From Gammaproteobacteria bacterium (GTDB lineage: Bacteria > Pseudomonadota > Gammaproteobacteria > Chromatiales > Chromatiaceae), in contig JARFQQ010000206.1 of assembly GCA_029287695.1 (NCBI GenBank), forward strand, positions 1 through 16,368: a stretch of DNA of 16,368 bases. Reading direction: 5' to 3'. The translations under genes were made by a program, and so were the position numbers. The notes under the pieces were generated by a model, which was given only the letters and a program-made list of their open reading frames with translations, did not search any database and had not been told where the DNA came from. Below are positions 7,716 to 15,515 of this stretch, piece by piece; position 1 is the first letter of the stretch; every line of letters begins with the position of its first letter.

Positions 7716-8773
7716 TTGCCGTGATAGAGACCACTCGCACGGTAGCGTAACAAGGCGTGCCTCACGAGCACCATCACCACAGAAGCAACAGGCAAAGCCA
7801 GTAAAATCCCGAAAAAGCCGTAGAGCTGTCCGCCAGCCATGATGGCGAAGATAACCGCCACGGGATGCATGCCAATCCTGTCACCAACGAGCTTGGGCGT
7901 GAGGAACATGCCTTCGATCAGCTGACCGACGATGAAGACGAGCACTACCCAGTGCAACATATCGATGCCCTTGAACTGCATGATGGATGCGATGCCAGCG
8001 AACAGGATGCCGATGATCAGCCCGAGATAGGGTACGAAGCTGACCAGGCCCGCGAAGAGGCCAATCAGTAGCGCGAAATCGAGGCCGACGAGCATGAGAC
8101 CGCTTGTGTAGATGATGCTGAGTCCGGCCATGACCAGTATCTGGCCACGCAGAAAAGCACCCAGCATCTCGTCCGATTCTCTTGCAAGTCCGCTGACTGT
8201 CGGTTCGATCGAGCGGGGCAAGAGAGCATGGATACCGGCAATGAGGCCGTCCCAGTCCCTCAGCAGATAGAAGGTCAGCACGGGAATCAGCACCATGTTT
8301 GCCGCCCATCCGAGCAAGGTTATACCGGATTCGGAAACCGTTCCCAGCAGTCCGAGGATGGTTCCCCCGGCTTCCTTCCAGTTCTCGGACAGCAGATTCT
8401 GAATCTGTCCCACATCGGCGAAGTTGATGTAGTTTCCGAAGCGCTCGTTGAACCAGGGAATCAGCGTGGTTTTGGTCCACTCGATGTACTCCGGGATCTC
8501 TCTGAGCAGTTTGCTGATCTGGGTTTCGAGCTGGGGCAGTATGACGACTGCGAGAAGCAGCAGCAACGACAGTATGAGAAGGAAGACAAGGCTGACACCC
8601 ACTCCGCGCTGGATCTTGCGCGCCTCGAGCCTGTCGACGAGGGGATCACCGAGGTAGGCCAGCATTGCGCTCACAACGAATGGCGTCAGTATCGGCGACA
8701 GCAGATAGAGAAGCCAGCCGAGAACAATGAAGATGACGAGGGTATACCAGCGTTGTGACTCACTTGCGAACAA
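7679..8773 (-). CDS. perM: AI-2E transporter family membrane protein, PerM-like
   Basis: The 364-residue protein has the layout of the AI-2E transporter/PerM family. Paired N-terminal membrane segments (about 10-44) and a third at 57-80 come first. A soluble stretch at about 82-148 follows, then several segments (150-171, 208-262, 272-290, 305-337), with the conserved SFVPYLG (245-251), GQLIEGMFLTPKLVGDRIG and HPVAVIFAIMAGGQLYGFFG blocks. Family members export varied small solutes or ions, and the substrate of PerM is not established. The best start is TTG at 8773, preceded by GGAG eight bases upstream and lying 14 bases inside the phosphatidyltransferase gene; no ATG is well placed. E. coli also carries perM beside yfgD and hda. 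Confidence 0.92.
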   Translation of the reverse strand: MFASESQRWYTLVIFIVLGWLLYLLSPILTPFVVSAMLAYLGDPLVDRLEARKIQRGVGVSLVFLLILSLLLLLAVVILPQLETQISKLLREIPEYIEWTKTTLIPWFNERFGNYINFADVGQIQNLLSENWKEAGGTILGLLGTVSESGITLLGWAANMVLIPVLTFYLLRDWDGLIAGIHALLPRSIEPTVSGLARESDEMLGAFLRGQILVMAGLSIIYTSGLMLVGLDFALLIGLFAGLVSFVPYLGLIIGILFAGIASIMQFKGIDMLHWVVLVFIVGQLIEGMFLTPKLVGDRIGMHPVAVIFAIMAGGQLYGFFGILLALPVASVVMVLVRHALLRYRASGLYHGNQPISEFMADKD

Positions 8774-9329
8774 GACGTGCTCTCCTGCTCCACTTGATCA
8801 CGTAGTCGATGCCACTGCTGATCGTTGTTATGGCGACAAGGCCGATGAGTAGTGAGACCAGCAGGCCGGGGACAGCGAAGATCTGCGCAAATACCACCAG
8901 CAGTACCAGCAGAATCTGGACAAAGGTATTCACCTTGCTGATGAGTGTCGGCTCACCACCGACCTTGCCTACGTGGTAATGGTAATAGAAGGCACCAGCG
9001 ACGATCACGAGGTCACGCAGGAACACCAGTGCGACGACCCACAGTGGCAGCAGGCCAAGCCACCCAAGCGCCACAAAGCTTGTGACCAGCAGAAGTTTGT
9101 CGGCAAGCGGATCGAGCAAGCCGCCAATCCAGGTCTGCCAGTTGAACCGCTTGGCGAGAAATCCGTCGACGCCATCCGAGATCCCGGCAACCGCGAACAG
9201 GATCAATGCTTTGCCATACTCCTCTCCGAGAAGGAACATCAGGACCGGAAACACCAGCAATATGCGAAATACGCTGATGATGTTTGGTATTTGACGCAAC
9301 AGGTTCAACTGCGACCCGCCCCGGTTCAC
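8760..9329 (-). CDS. CDP-alcohol phosphatidyltransferase family protein, PgsA-like
   Basis: The 189-residue membrane enzyme carries the CDP-alcohol transferase signature from D52 to D77: D52xxD55G56xxA59K60 then G69, D73 and D77. The usual arginine after the alanine is lysine here, followed by R61. The family swaps CMP of CDP-diacylglycerol for an alcohol at the inner membrane; the motif DGFLAKR...LLDPLADK and the length are closest to PgsA, which uses glycerol 3-phosphate to make phosphatidylglycerophosphate. A second, pgsA-like copy beside perM is known in many gammaproteobacteria, so it may not be the main PgsA. The start is uncertain: GTG 9329 has no clear ribosome-binding site, and TTG 9308 would give MNLLRQIPN. 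It lies six bases after ibaG. Confidence 0.85.
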   Translation of the reverse strand: MNRGGSQLNLLRQIPNIISVFRILLVFPVLMFLLGEEYGKALILFAVAGISDGVDGFLAKRFNWQTWIGGLLDPLADKLLLVTSFVALGWLGLLPLWVVALVFLRDLVIVAGAFYYHYHVGKVGGEPTLISKVNTFVQILLVLLVVFAQIFAVPGLLVSLLIGLVAITTISSGIDYVIKWSRRARLVRK

Positions 9330-9335
9330 CGTGAT

Positions 9336-9575
9336 TCAGGAAAGCCCGGTGGCCTGGTCAGGAGTATAGGCCTTGATCGAGAGCGCGTGCAGTTCATCGG
9401 ACGCAATCTGTTGCTGGACGGTGTTCATGACCATTCGGTGTCTCTGGACCAGGGACTTGCCGTCGAACGCCGACGAGACAACAACTGCCTCGAAATGACG
9501 GCCGTCACCCGTGACCTCGACATCGGCATCCGGCATTCCTGCCTTGATGAGATCAACGATAGCTTGTGGTTCCAC
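9336..9575 (-). CDS. ibaG: BolA/IbaG family protein
   Basis: This 79-residue protein matches the IbaG (YrbA) branch of BolA proteins: VTGDGRHFEAVVVSSAFDGKSLVQR at about 21-45 and HALSIKAYTP near the C-terminus, with the conserved histidines H27 and H63. BolA-type proteins bind monothiol glutaredoxin through a shared [2Fe-2S] cluster and help move or sense iron-sulfur clusters in the cytoplasm. The GTG start at 9575 has GGAG six bases upstream. In enterobacteria ibaG sits between the mla genes and murA; here it leads a perM/phosphatidyltransferase unit instead. Confidence 0.88.
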   Translation of the reverse strand: MEPQAIVDLIKAGMPDADVEVTGDGRHFEAVVVSSAFDGKSLVQRHRMVMNTVQQQIASDELHALSIKAYTPDQATGLS

Positions 9576-9775
9576 AATTCACTCCAGTGCTTTCGATAGT
9601 GGGCCTGATTATATCTGCAAGGTAAAGCCTTTTCCTCCCTGATCCATCCTCGAGCCTGAAAGACCAGCCTCCAATTTCTGCTATCTGCTGCCTCTCAATG
9701 GTGTCACAATATCGCCATCACCAGATCTGGATTGACGCAAGGACAGCCGGCGCCCCTGGCTGCGAGACACGACCG
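9576..9775. promoter_or_regulatory. divergent intergenic region between ibaG and the methyltransferase gene
   Basis: The 200 bases must hold promoters for both directions. TGTCACAA at 9702-9709 matches the core seen at 316-323 and 13286-13293 upstream of other genes. I see no clear sigma70 pair. The stretch 9698-9775 stays open in the methyltransferase frame from an ATG at 9698, but the translated text has no family character. Confidence 0.4.
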
Positions 9776-10603
9776 ATGGCAAAAAAGAAAAAAAAATCTG
9801 CTTCCAGCGCGAGATCCCTTCATCGCCACAAACTCTACGAATATTCCGTACAGTGTCCCGAAGCAGAGGTCGATTTTCTGCAGAACACATTCAAGCAGTT
9901 CAGAAAACGCAACGCACGAATCCTGCGGGAAGATTTCTGCGGTACAGCTGCCGTCTGTGCCGAATGGGTCAAACGTCACAGTCGCAACCGGGCGATCGGT
10001 GTCGATCTTGACGAGGAAGTGCTCGACTGGGGTAAAAAAAATCACCTCGCTTCCCTGACCGATTCCCAGCACAAGCGCGTAAGCCTGCATAACAGGAATG
10101 TACTCACCGTATCCACAGGCAAGGTTGATGCGATCGCGGCAATGAATTTCAGCTACTGGCTCTTCAAGGAGCGGAAAAACCTCAAACGCTATTTCAAGCG
10201 CGCATACCGGGCGCTCGTCGATGACGGCATACTCTTTCTTGATGCCTATGGAGGCTACGAGGCGTTTCAGGAAGTCATCGAAGAGCGTGAAATCGACGAT
10301 GATGGCTACAGATTCACCTACATCTGGGAGCAGGAGCGTTACAACCCCGTGGACAACGGACTCCTCTGCAGTATCCATTTTGAATTTCCGGACGGCACGC
10401 GCATGGAACGCGCTTTCCATTACGACTGGCGCCTCTGGACACTGCCGGAGATCCGCGACCTGTTAGAGGAATGCGGATTCAGGCGTATTACGACCTGGTG
10501 GCAGGGATACGATGAGGATGGAGAAAGTGATGGCGACTTCGAGATTGTCACCACCGCCGATGCCGATGCCGGCTGGATCTGCTACCTGGTGGCTGAAAAA
10601 TAA
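9776..10603 (+). CDS. class I SAM-dependent methyltransferase, substrate unknown
   Basis: With ATG 9776 the protein has 275 residues. The N-terminus is strongly basic (MAKKKKKSASSARSLHRHK), suggesting contact with nucleic acid or ribosome, followed by LYEYSVQCPEAEVDFL. The SAM-binding core shows motif I as REDFCGTAAVCAEWV, an acidic strand end GVDLDEEVLDWG, and later DAIAAMNFSYWLF and RALVDDGILFLDAYGG. The C-terminal part (FHYDWRLWTLPEIRDLLEECGF) is typical of small-molecule or protein methyltransferases of the Methyltransf_25 type. ATG 9698 is possible but adds a low-complexity extension. The start region contains A6-G-A9 (9781-9796), a slippage-prone tract. It is monocistronic as seen and faces epmA. 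Confidence 0.85.
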   Translation: MAKKKKKSASSARSLHRHKLYEYSVQCPEAEVDFLQNTFKQFRKRNARILREDFCGTAAVCAEWVKRHSRNRAIGVDLDEEVLDWGKKNHLASLTDSQHKRVSLHNRNVLTVSTGKVDAIAAMNFSYWLFKERKNLKRYFKRAYRALVDDGILFLDAYGGYEAFQEVIEEREIDDDGYRFTYIWEQERYNPVDNGLLCSIHFEFPDGTRMERAFHYDWRLWTLPEIRDLLEECGFRRITTWWQGYDEDGESDGDFEIVTTADADAGWICYLVAEK

Positions 10604-10660
10604 TTCCGGGAGCGAGGCGCCATTACCCGGAACCGGCGTGCATGAGATTAAACCCGGTTC
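10604..10660. terminator. two mutually exclusive inverted repeats between convergent genes
   Basis: TTCCGGG (10604-10610) pairs with CCCGGAA (10626-10632), and GAACCGG (10630-10636) pairs with CCGGTTC (10654-10660). The two seven-base stems share the bases 10630-10632, so only one full stem can form at a time. They start right after the methyltransferase stop, in the 98-base gap before the 3' end of epmA. No T-run follows either stem, so if this is a terminator it is not of the classic intrinsic kind. Confidence 0.45.
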
Positions 10661-10701
10661 ATTCAGCAATCCGCCCTGCTGTCGCCTACTCCCTGTGAAT
10701 G

Positions 10702-11664
10702 TCATGCATGCGCGAAAGGAAACGCCATGACGGAGGCGATATCCGGCTGACTGTTCCTGATCATGAGGATACGATCTATGCCGGCAGCCACTCCCGAGCA
10801 GGCCGGCATGCCATGCTCGAGCGCTGCGATGAGCTGTTCATCGATTGGCATTGCACGGACGCCACGTTCCCTGCGCCTCGCATTTTCGCTCTCGAAACGA
10901 CGTCTCTGTTCGATCGGATCATCCAGTTCCTGGAAGCCATTGGCCAGTTCCACCCCGCCGGCATAGTATTCAAAACGCAACGCCACTGCGGGATCATCCG
11001 GTGAGAGTTTCGCCAGCGAAGCCTGGCTGGCCGGGAAATGATGGACCACAACCGCAGGCTGTTGTTCCATCCAGGGGAGTGTCGCGGTGTTGAAAATCAT
11101 CTCGACCAGACCATCATCCGGATGCTGCGGCGATACGACAATACCGAGATCAGCAGCGAGTTTCCTGATATCTCCACGAGAGGCCGCCCTGAGGTCCAGA
11201 CCGGTGGCCTGCTCGAATAATGTGTGATAGCTGATCCTGGTTGCCGGAGCCTCAATAGCTGGAATCAGCAGGCCCATGAGTGTCTCGACTTCCTCGATGA
11301 GCCCGAACATATCGAAGCCCGTACGATACCATTCCAGCATCGTGAACTCGGGGTTGTGATAGCGACCAAGTTCGTCGTCCCTGAAGACATGACACAGCTG
11401 GTAAATCGAGCCGGAGCCTGCACACAGCAGGCGTTTCATGAAAAACTCGGGTGAAGTCTGCAGGAAAAACGGCTCGTTATGAGGCGAGCCTTTCAAGTGT
11501 GATGCCAGGGATTCAATTGCCGCATCCGGGTTGGCAGCAGAAGCGAGTACCGGGGTATCAACCTCGAGAACCTGTCGCTCGGCAAAAAACTGCCTGATGG
11601 TGGCAAGTAGCTCTGCCCGATCCCTGAGAATTCCCGGGGACGCGCAAGGCTGCCAGTTGCTCAT
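10702..11664 (-). CDS. epmA: EpmA, elongation factor P--(R)-beta-lysine ligase
   Basis: The 320-residue protein is a class II lysyl-tRNA-synthetase-like catalytic core without the tRNA anticodon domain, the form of EpmA (PoxA/GenX). Visible marks are [16 protein letters not shown] near 32-47, [13 protein letters not shown] (68-80), motif 2 [20 protein letters not shown] (94-113), [10 protein letters not shown], and motif 3 [11 protein letters not shown] (291-301). It activates (R)-beta-lysine with ATP and attaches it to K34 of EF-P. The ATG at 11664 overlaps the efp stop (ATGA), coupling the enzyme to its substrate protein. Two of the three pathway genes lie on this strand and the third, epmB, diverges. 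Confidence 0.96.
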   Translation of the reverse strand: MSNWQPCASPGILRDRAELLATIRQFFAERQVLEVDTPVLASAANPDAAIESLASHLKGSPHNEPFFLQTSPEFFMKRLLCAGSGSIYQLCHVFRDDELGRYHNPEFTMLEWYRTGFDMFGLIEEVETLMGLLIPAIEAPATRISYHTLFEQATGLDLRAASRGDIRKLAADLGIVVSPQHPDDGLVEMIFNTATLPWMEQQPAVVVHHFPASQASLAKLSPDDPAVALRFEYYAGGVELANGFQELDDPIEQRRRFESENARRRERGVRAMPIDEQLIAALEHGMPACSGVAAGIDRILMIRNSQPDIASVMAFPFAHA

Positions 11665-12233
11665 TCGTCCTTGGCGCGCGACACATATTCTCCGTTGCGT
11701 GTGTCAACCTTGATGACTTCCTCGACCTGGACGAACAGCGGAACCCGGACAACCGCACCCGTCTCGAGTGTCGCGGGCTTGCCACCGCCACCCGAGGTAT
11801 CACCTTTCAGCCCCGGATCCGTTTCAACGATCTTCAGGGTGACGAAATTCGGCGCCTCGACACTCAATGGCTGCCCGTTCCAGAGGATCACGGAGCAGAG
11901 ATCCTGTTCCTTGATCCAGTTGACGGCTTCACCGACAGCTGTTTTGCTGGCCTGGTATTGCTCAAAAGTATCCGGGTCCATGAAGTGCCAGTACTCACCG
12001 TCGTTATAGAGATACTGGAGAGTCAGGTCCAGAACGTCGGCAGCATCGACGCTCTCGCCGGATCTGAACGTCTTCTCAATGACACGACCGGTTTTCAGAT
12101 TGCGCACCTTGACCCTGTTGAATGCCTGCCCCTTGCCGGGTTTGACGAATTCGTTTTCGATGATGGAATATGGATCGCCGTCCAGCATGATTTTGAGCCC
12201 ACCACGAAATTCGTTGGTATTGTAGGTTGCCAT
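11661..12233 (-). CDS. efp: EF-P, translation elongation factor P
   Basis: The 190-residue protein has the standard EF-P length and three-domain layout. K34 in [12 protein letters not shown] is the modified residue at the tip of domain I; the KPGKGQA context is that of beta-lysylated EF-Ps. Later blocks include [33 protein letters not shown] and the C-terminal [33 protein letters not shown] binds between the ribosomal P and E sites and relieves stalling at polyproline stretches. GAGG five bases before the ATG is a good ribosome-binding site. Only 29 bases separate it from epmB, so its promoter must overlap the epmB 5' end. Confidence 0.97.
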   Translation of the reverse strand: MATYNTNEFRGGLKIMLDGDPYSIIENEFVKPGKGQAFNRVKVRNLKTGRVIEKTFRSGESVDAADVLDLTLQYLYNDGEYWHFMDPDTFEQYQASKTAVGEAVNWIKEQDLCSVILWNGQPLSVEAPNFVTLKIVETDPGLKGDTSGGGGKPATLETGAVVRVPLFVQVEEVIKVDTRNGEYVSRAKDE

Positions 12234-12262
12234 TTTGACCTCGAAGAAACAGACAAACGACT
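12234..12262. promoter_or_regulatory. very short divergent spacer between efp and epmB
   Basis: Only 29 bases separate the two starts. They include the efp ribosome-binding site, so neither gene can have a full promoter inside the gap; at least one promoter must lie within the other gene. If epmB actually starts at ATG 12284 the gap is 50 bases, which still cannot hold two independent promoters. Confidence 0.6.
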
Positions 12263-13279
12263 ATGATAACCCGAACCTCAGAGATGCCAAAGATCCCCGA
12301 CTGGCAAAAGCAGATGGCGACGGGATTCTCGCGTGTTCACGAGCTGCTTGAATGGCTGGAAATCGACCCTGACCTGCTCGAGGGCCTGACTGACACCGAG
12401 CCGCATTTTCCCATGAAAGTGCCGCATGCCTATGCCGCGCGGATGCGCAAGGGTGACCCGCATGACCCTCTCTTGCGCCAGGTCCTCCCCCTGCAAGCCG
12501 AAAAGGAAAGTGTGCCGGGATTCGTCTGCGATCCTGTCGGCGATCTCGTAGCAACCGGCGATGAGGGAATGATCCAGAAGTACCATGGACGCGCCCTGCT
12601 CGTCACAACAGGCGCCTGTGCGATTCACTGCCGTTACTGCTTCAGACGACACTTTCCTTACCAGTCTCACCGTCCTGATCGTGTGCTTTCCGCGGACTGT
12701 CTCGAAGGACTTCGCCATGAAGACATCGAGGAAGTCATTCTCAGTGGCGGCGACCCTCTTACACTCGGCGACAGGCGGCTGAAGAGTCTGATCGACTCGA
12801 TCGGCACACTCGGCAGCCTGAGACGGCTGCGAATCCATACACGCTTGCCCGTGGTCGTCCCGGACAGGGTGACGAATTCACTCATCGACATACTTCGGGA
12901 ATTCCGTACGCCAGTGACAGTGGTCCTGCACATCAACCATCCGAATGAAATCGATCTGCAGACGCAGCTGGCATGCAGGAGACTTTTCGAGAACGGTATA
13001 CACCTGCTCAATCAGGCCGTTCTTCTCAGGGGTGTCAATGACGACGCAGGAGTACTTGAGCGGCTTTGCGTGGAGGGATTCGAGGCAGGGGTCCTCCCCT
13101 ACTATGTTCATCAACTCGACAGGGTTGCGGGAAGCGCGCACTTCCTTGTCGCTCCTGACGAAGCACTGAAAATCGAGCAGAGGTTGCGCGAACGGCTGCC
13201 AGGCTATCTGCTGCCACGGTTTGTTTCCGAACTCCAGGGAGAGCGATCGAAGGTACCGCTGTCAAAGGCAGTTTATTGA
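12263..13279 (+). CDS. epmB: EpmB, radical SAM L-lysine 2,3-aminomutase for EF-P modification
   Basis: The 338-residue protein is a lysine 2,3-aminomutase-type radical SAM enzyme. Its [4Fe-4S] motif is C119xxxC123xxC126 in GACAIHCRYCFRRHFPY. EEVILSGGDPLTL and RIHTRLPVVVPDRV follow, then INHPNEI, LLNQAVLLRGVND and YYVHQLDRVAG, with LQGERSKVPL near the C-terminus, where the lysine (K330) corresponds to the PLP-binding position of this family. EpmB converts L-lysine to (R)-beta-lysine, which EpmA joins to EF-P. The ATG at 12263 has a poor ribosome-binding site; ATG 12284 (MPKIPDWQK) is an equal alternative. The N-terminal part with DPHDPLLRQVLP matches EpmB rather than the clostridial enzyme. 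Confidence 0.95.
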   Translation: MITRTSEMPKIPDWQKQMATGFSRVHELLEWLEIDPDLLEGLTDTEPHFPMKVPHAYAARMRKGDPHDPLLRQVLPLQAEKESVPGFVCDPVGDLVATGDEGMIQKYHGRALLVTTGACAIHCRYCFRRHFPYQSHRPDRVLSADCLEGLRHEDIEEVILSGGDPLTLGDRRLKSLIDSIGTLGSLRRLRIHTRLPVVVPDRVTNSLIDILREFRTPVTVVLHINHPNEIDLQTQLACRRLFENGIHLLNQAVLLRGVNDDAGVLERLCVEGFEAGVLPYYVHQLDRVAGSAHFLVAPDEALKIEQRLRERLPGYLLPRFVSELQGERSKVPLSKAVY

Positions 13280-13281
13280 CG

Positions 13282-13324
13282 ACTTTGTCACAAAGTTGAT
13301 ACTTTTCATTTATATTTTTTTTAT
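13282..13324 (+). promoter_or_regulatory. palindrome and possible promoter of the FimX-like gene
   Basis: ACTTTGT-C-ACAAAGT at 13282-13296 is a perfect inverted repeat around one central base. Its last base begins TTGATA (13296-13301), a good -35, with TTTTAT at 13319-13324 after 17 bases as a -10 inside an AT-rich run. A repressor on the palindrome would block the -35. The same palindrome could instead fold as a six-pair stem with a TCA loop and act as a weak terminator for epmB, which ends at 13279. Confidence 0.4.
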
Positions 13325-13364
13325 AGTATTATCTAGGTGTTACTAAAAAAAGCTACTAAAAAAG

Positions 13365-15497
13365 ATGGAAATCGTACGTAACCAGTTACCACTGGAGGCC
13401 GAAACCACCGGTCTTGTCAAACTGCACATGATCAGCGCAGGTTTGCAATCCGGGAAATCCGAGCAGTATGCCAACCGTCTCAGGGAGAATGGCATCGCCA
13501 TCGATAGCCTCCACGTCAACTCGGTGCAGGAATTCGAGTTGACCCTGCAATCCAGCCGGATTGACCTGGTCCTCTGCGACGGAGCAAGTGCCGATATCCC
13601 GCTCGAAACCATCATTTACGGCGTACAGCAATATTGTCCCGAAGCATCGGTCGTGGCGGCTGGTGACTCCTCTATTCTCGAGCAGCATGCTTTTGGTGTT
13701 GCTGACATCATCGACCCTGACAATGAAACAGAATCACTGCATCGTTTGAACCGTGTTATTCAGCTCTTGCTGGCCGGCCGGAAGATCCATGATCTGGAAC
13801 AGCAGTGCCGCTCTTTCGAAACGCGCAGCCAGATGCTGCTGGACACGTCCAAGGAAGCGATCTGCTATACCCACGCAGGCATGCATGTGTTTGCCAACCC
13901 ATCCTACCTCGAGCTTTTCGGCATCTCTCCGGACGATAACGAAATCGAATCCATTACCCTCATGGATCTCGTTGCGCGCGACTATCATCCCGATCTCAAA
14001 CGCATGCTCAAGCTGAGCCAGCATGCAAACGAGAAAGAGTACTCTCTCGAGGTGGGTTGCAAGCGTCTTGACGGAGAGACTTTCACGGCAGACATGACAT
14101 TCAGCCCGGTGATCGTCGATGAAGAGCGCAGCGTCCAGGTAATCGTGAGACACAAGGACGAAGAGTCCGCCACTGCGATGCCAAACATCGACCTGCTCAG
14201 CGGACTCTTCAGCAGTAACTACTTCCAGGGGACGGCTTCGGAAATCGTCGAGGCAACACAGCAATCCGGCAAGGTATTCGCGCTCTATTACATCGCGATC
14301 GACAGGTATATGCAGATCCGCGAGTCCGTAGGGCTGAGAGAGTCCAACACCATCATCAGGGAGATCGCAGAGATACTCGGTAATGCCCTCTCCTCGGAGA
14401 TGCGCAAGACACTTGCACGTATCGGCGATCATGCCTTTGCCTTTATCGCCCCGGCGAATGGCGATCGCGGCCTTGCAGAGAAGGTTGCCGAGCGACTTGT
14501 GACTCTCATCAACAAGCATGCTTTCGAACAGATACCAGAGACCAGCCAGCCAAGAATCAGTATTGGCGTTGCCCTTTCCGACCACGAGAAAATCGAGGAC
14601 GGGAGCGATTTCATCGACCAGGCGTATCATGCCTACTCCTCTGTCGCTGAAAGTGAAAAGCCCATAGCCATCTACGACGAAACTACGGCCCGGAGCGAGG
14701 AGCCGACTACTGTATCCCCTGCACAGGTAGTGAGCAGCGATGAAGCAGACACAGTCGATCTGGTGAAATATGCGCTGGAGAATGAGAGGATCGGTCACAA
14801 ACTGACCGCAATGCTCAATCTCGATGGCGACGATCCGATGCAAAACTATCTCGTCGACATCGAATTCAGCGATGACAAGGGCATCCTGACGCCTTACAGC
14901 GAGATCAGCGAAGCTGTCTACGCCTCGGGGAAGGCCGCCCTCGTCGACAACCTGATGCTGAGTAAAATTGCCGGATTACACAGTGCCTGCAGCAACGAGA
15001 AGAATGTTTTCTATCTGCCGCTGAGCCCGGCATCGTTCAGCGATGAAAACTTTATCCAGCGTCTCGACAAGCTTCTGCGACAACACAACCTTGAACCACA
15101 GGCTCTCGCCTTTGTTCTCGACGGAAAAGACATCCGCCAACATCTCGGCGAGGCGAAAACCTTCTGCCAGGCCATTCAGGAAACGGGAAGCACCTGTTAT
15201 GTCAGCGGATTCGGCGAACGTGATGACGATCTGGCGCTGATTCGTGAAATATCCGCTGCGGGTGTCTGGTTCGCCGGCAAGCTCTCCAAAGGGTTTTCAG
15301 GGAGTGACACCAAGCTGCAACGCATCAAGGACCTGACAATGGCGCTCAAGTCACTCAACAGGAAAACGATCCTCGGGAATATCAACTCGCCATCGGTTCT
15401 TGCGAACGCCTGGGGTATCGGGGTTAACTTCATCACCGGTCCCTTCCTGCACAAGGGTTCCGAGAAACCGGACTTCGATTTTTCCCGCTACAACTAG
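13365..15497 (+). CDS. FimX-like REC-PAS-GGDEF-EAL protein with degenerate catalytic motifs
   Basis: The 710-residue protein matches the FimX layout. A receiver-like domain (about 17-135) has D72 in DLVLCDG but lacks the acidic pair and the lysine. A PAS domain (about 150-265; AICYTHAGMHVFANPSYLELFGI) and a GGDEF-like domain (about 275-440) follow, the latter with its signature reduced to RIGDHAF (352-358). An EAL-like domain fills about 462-705. At the EAL position the eye-alignment gives LVD (496-498), the usual metal-binding DD motif reads GERDDDL, and the end GVNFITGPFLHKGSEKPDFDFS resembles FimX. FimX controls type IV pilus assembly as a c-di-GMP receptor. The enzyme activities should be absent. 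The start at 13365 has no strong ribosome-binding site. It converges with the nucleotidase gene, 18 bases apart. Confidence 0.8.
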   Translation: MEIVRNQLPLEAETTGLVKLHMISAGLQSGKSEQYANRLRENGIAIDSLHVNSVQEFELTLQSSRIDLVLCDGASADIPLETIIYGVQQYCPEASVVAAGDSSILEQHAFGVADIIDPDNETESLHRLNRVIQLLLAGRKIHDLEQQCRSFETRSQMLLDTSKEAICYTHAGMHVFANPSYLELFGISPDDNEIESITLMDLVARDYHPDLKRMLKLSQHANEKEYSLEVGCKRLDGETFTADMTFSPVIVDEERSVQVIVRHKDEESATAMPNIDLLSGLFSSNYFQGTASEIVEATQQSGKVFALYYIAIDRYMQIRESVGLRESNTIIREIAEILGNALSSEMRKTLARIGDHAFAFIAPANGDRGLAEKVAERLVTLINKHAFEQIPETSQPRISIGVALSDHEKIEDGSDFIDQAYHAYSSVAESEKPIAIYDETTARSEEPTTVSPAQVVSSDEADTVDLVKYALENERIGHKLTAMLNLDGDDPMQNYLVDIEFSDDKGILTPYSEISEAVYASGKAALVDNLMLSKIAGLHSACSNEKNVFYLPLSPASFSDENFIQRLDKLLRQHNLEPQALAFVLDGKDIRQHLGEAKTFCQAIQETGSTCYVSGFGERDDDLALIREISAAGVWFAGKLSKGFSGSDTKLQRIKDLTMALKSLNRKTILGNINSPSVLANAWGIGVNFITGPFLHKGSEKPDFDFSRYN

Positions 15498-15515
15498 CAA
15501 CCGGAAGACTGGCTA

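Noticed and set aside
9704..10420. 238-codon minus-strand frame opposite the methyltransferase
   Set aside because: The plus-strand product has SAM-binding motifs; the minus-strand text has none.
13734..14843. 369-codon open frame on the minus strand inside the FimX-like gene
   Set aside because: It is fully antisense to a gene with clear domain order, has no ribosome-binding site or family motif, and is a codon-bias shadow.
15495..15515. Possible terminator hairpin TAGC...GCTA between the FimX-like and nucleotidase genes
   Set aside because: Only four contiguous pairs form and no T-run follows, so it is not above chance.
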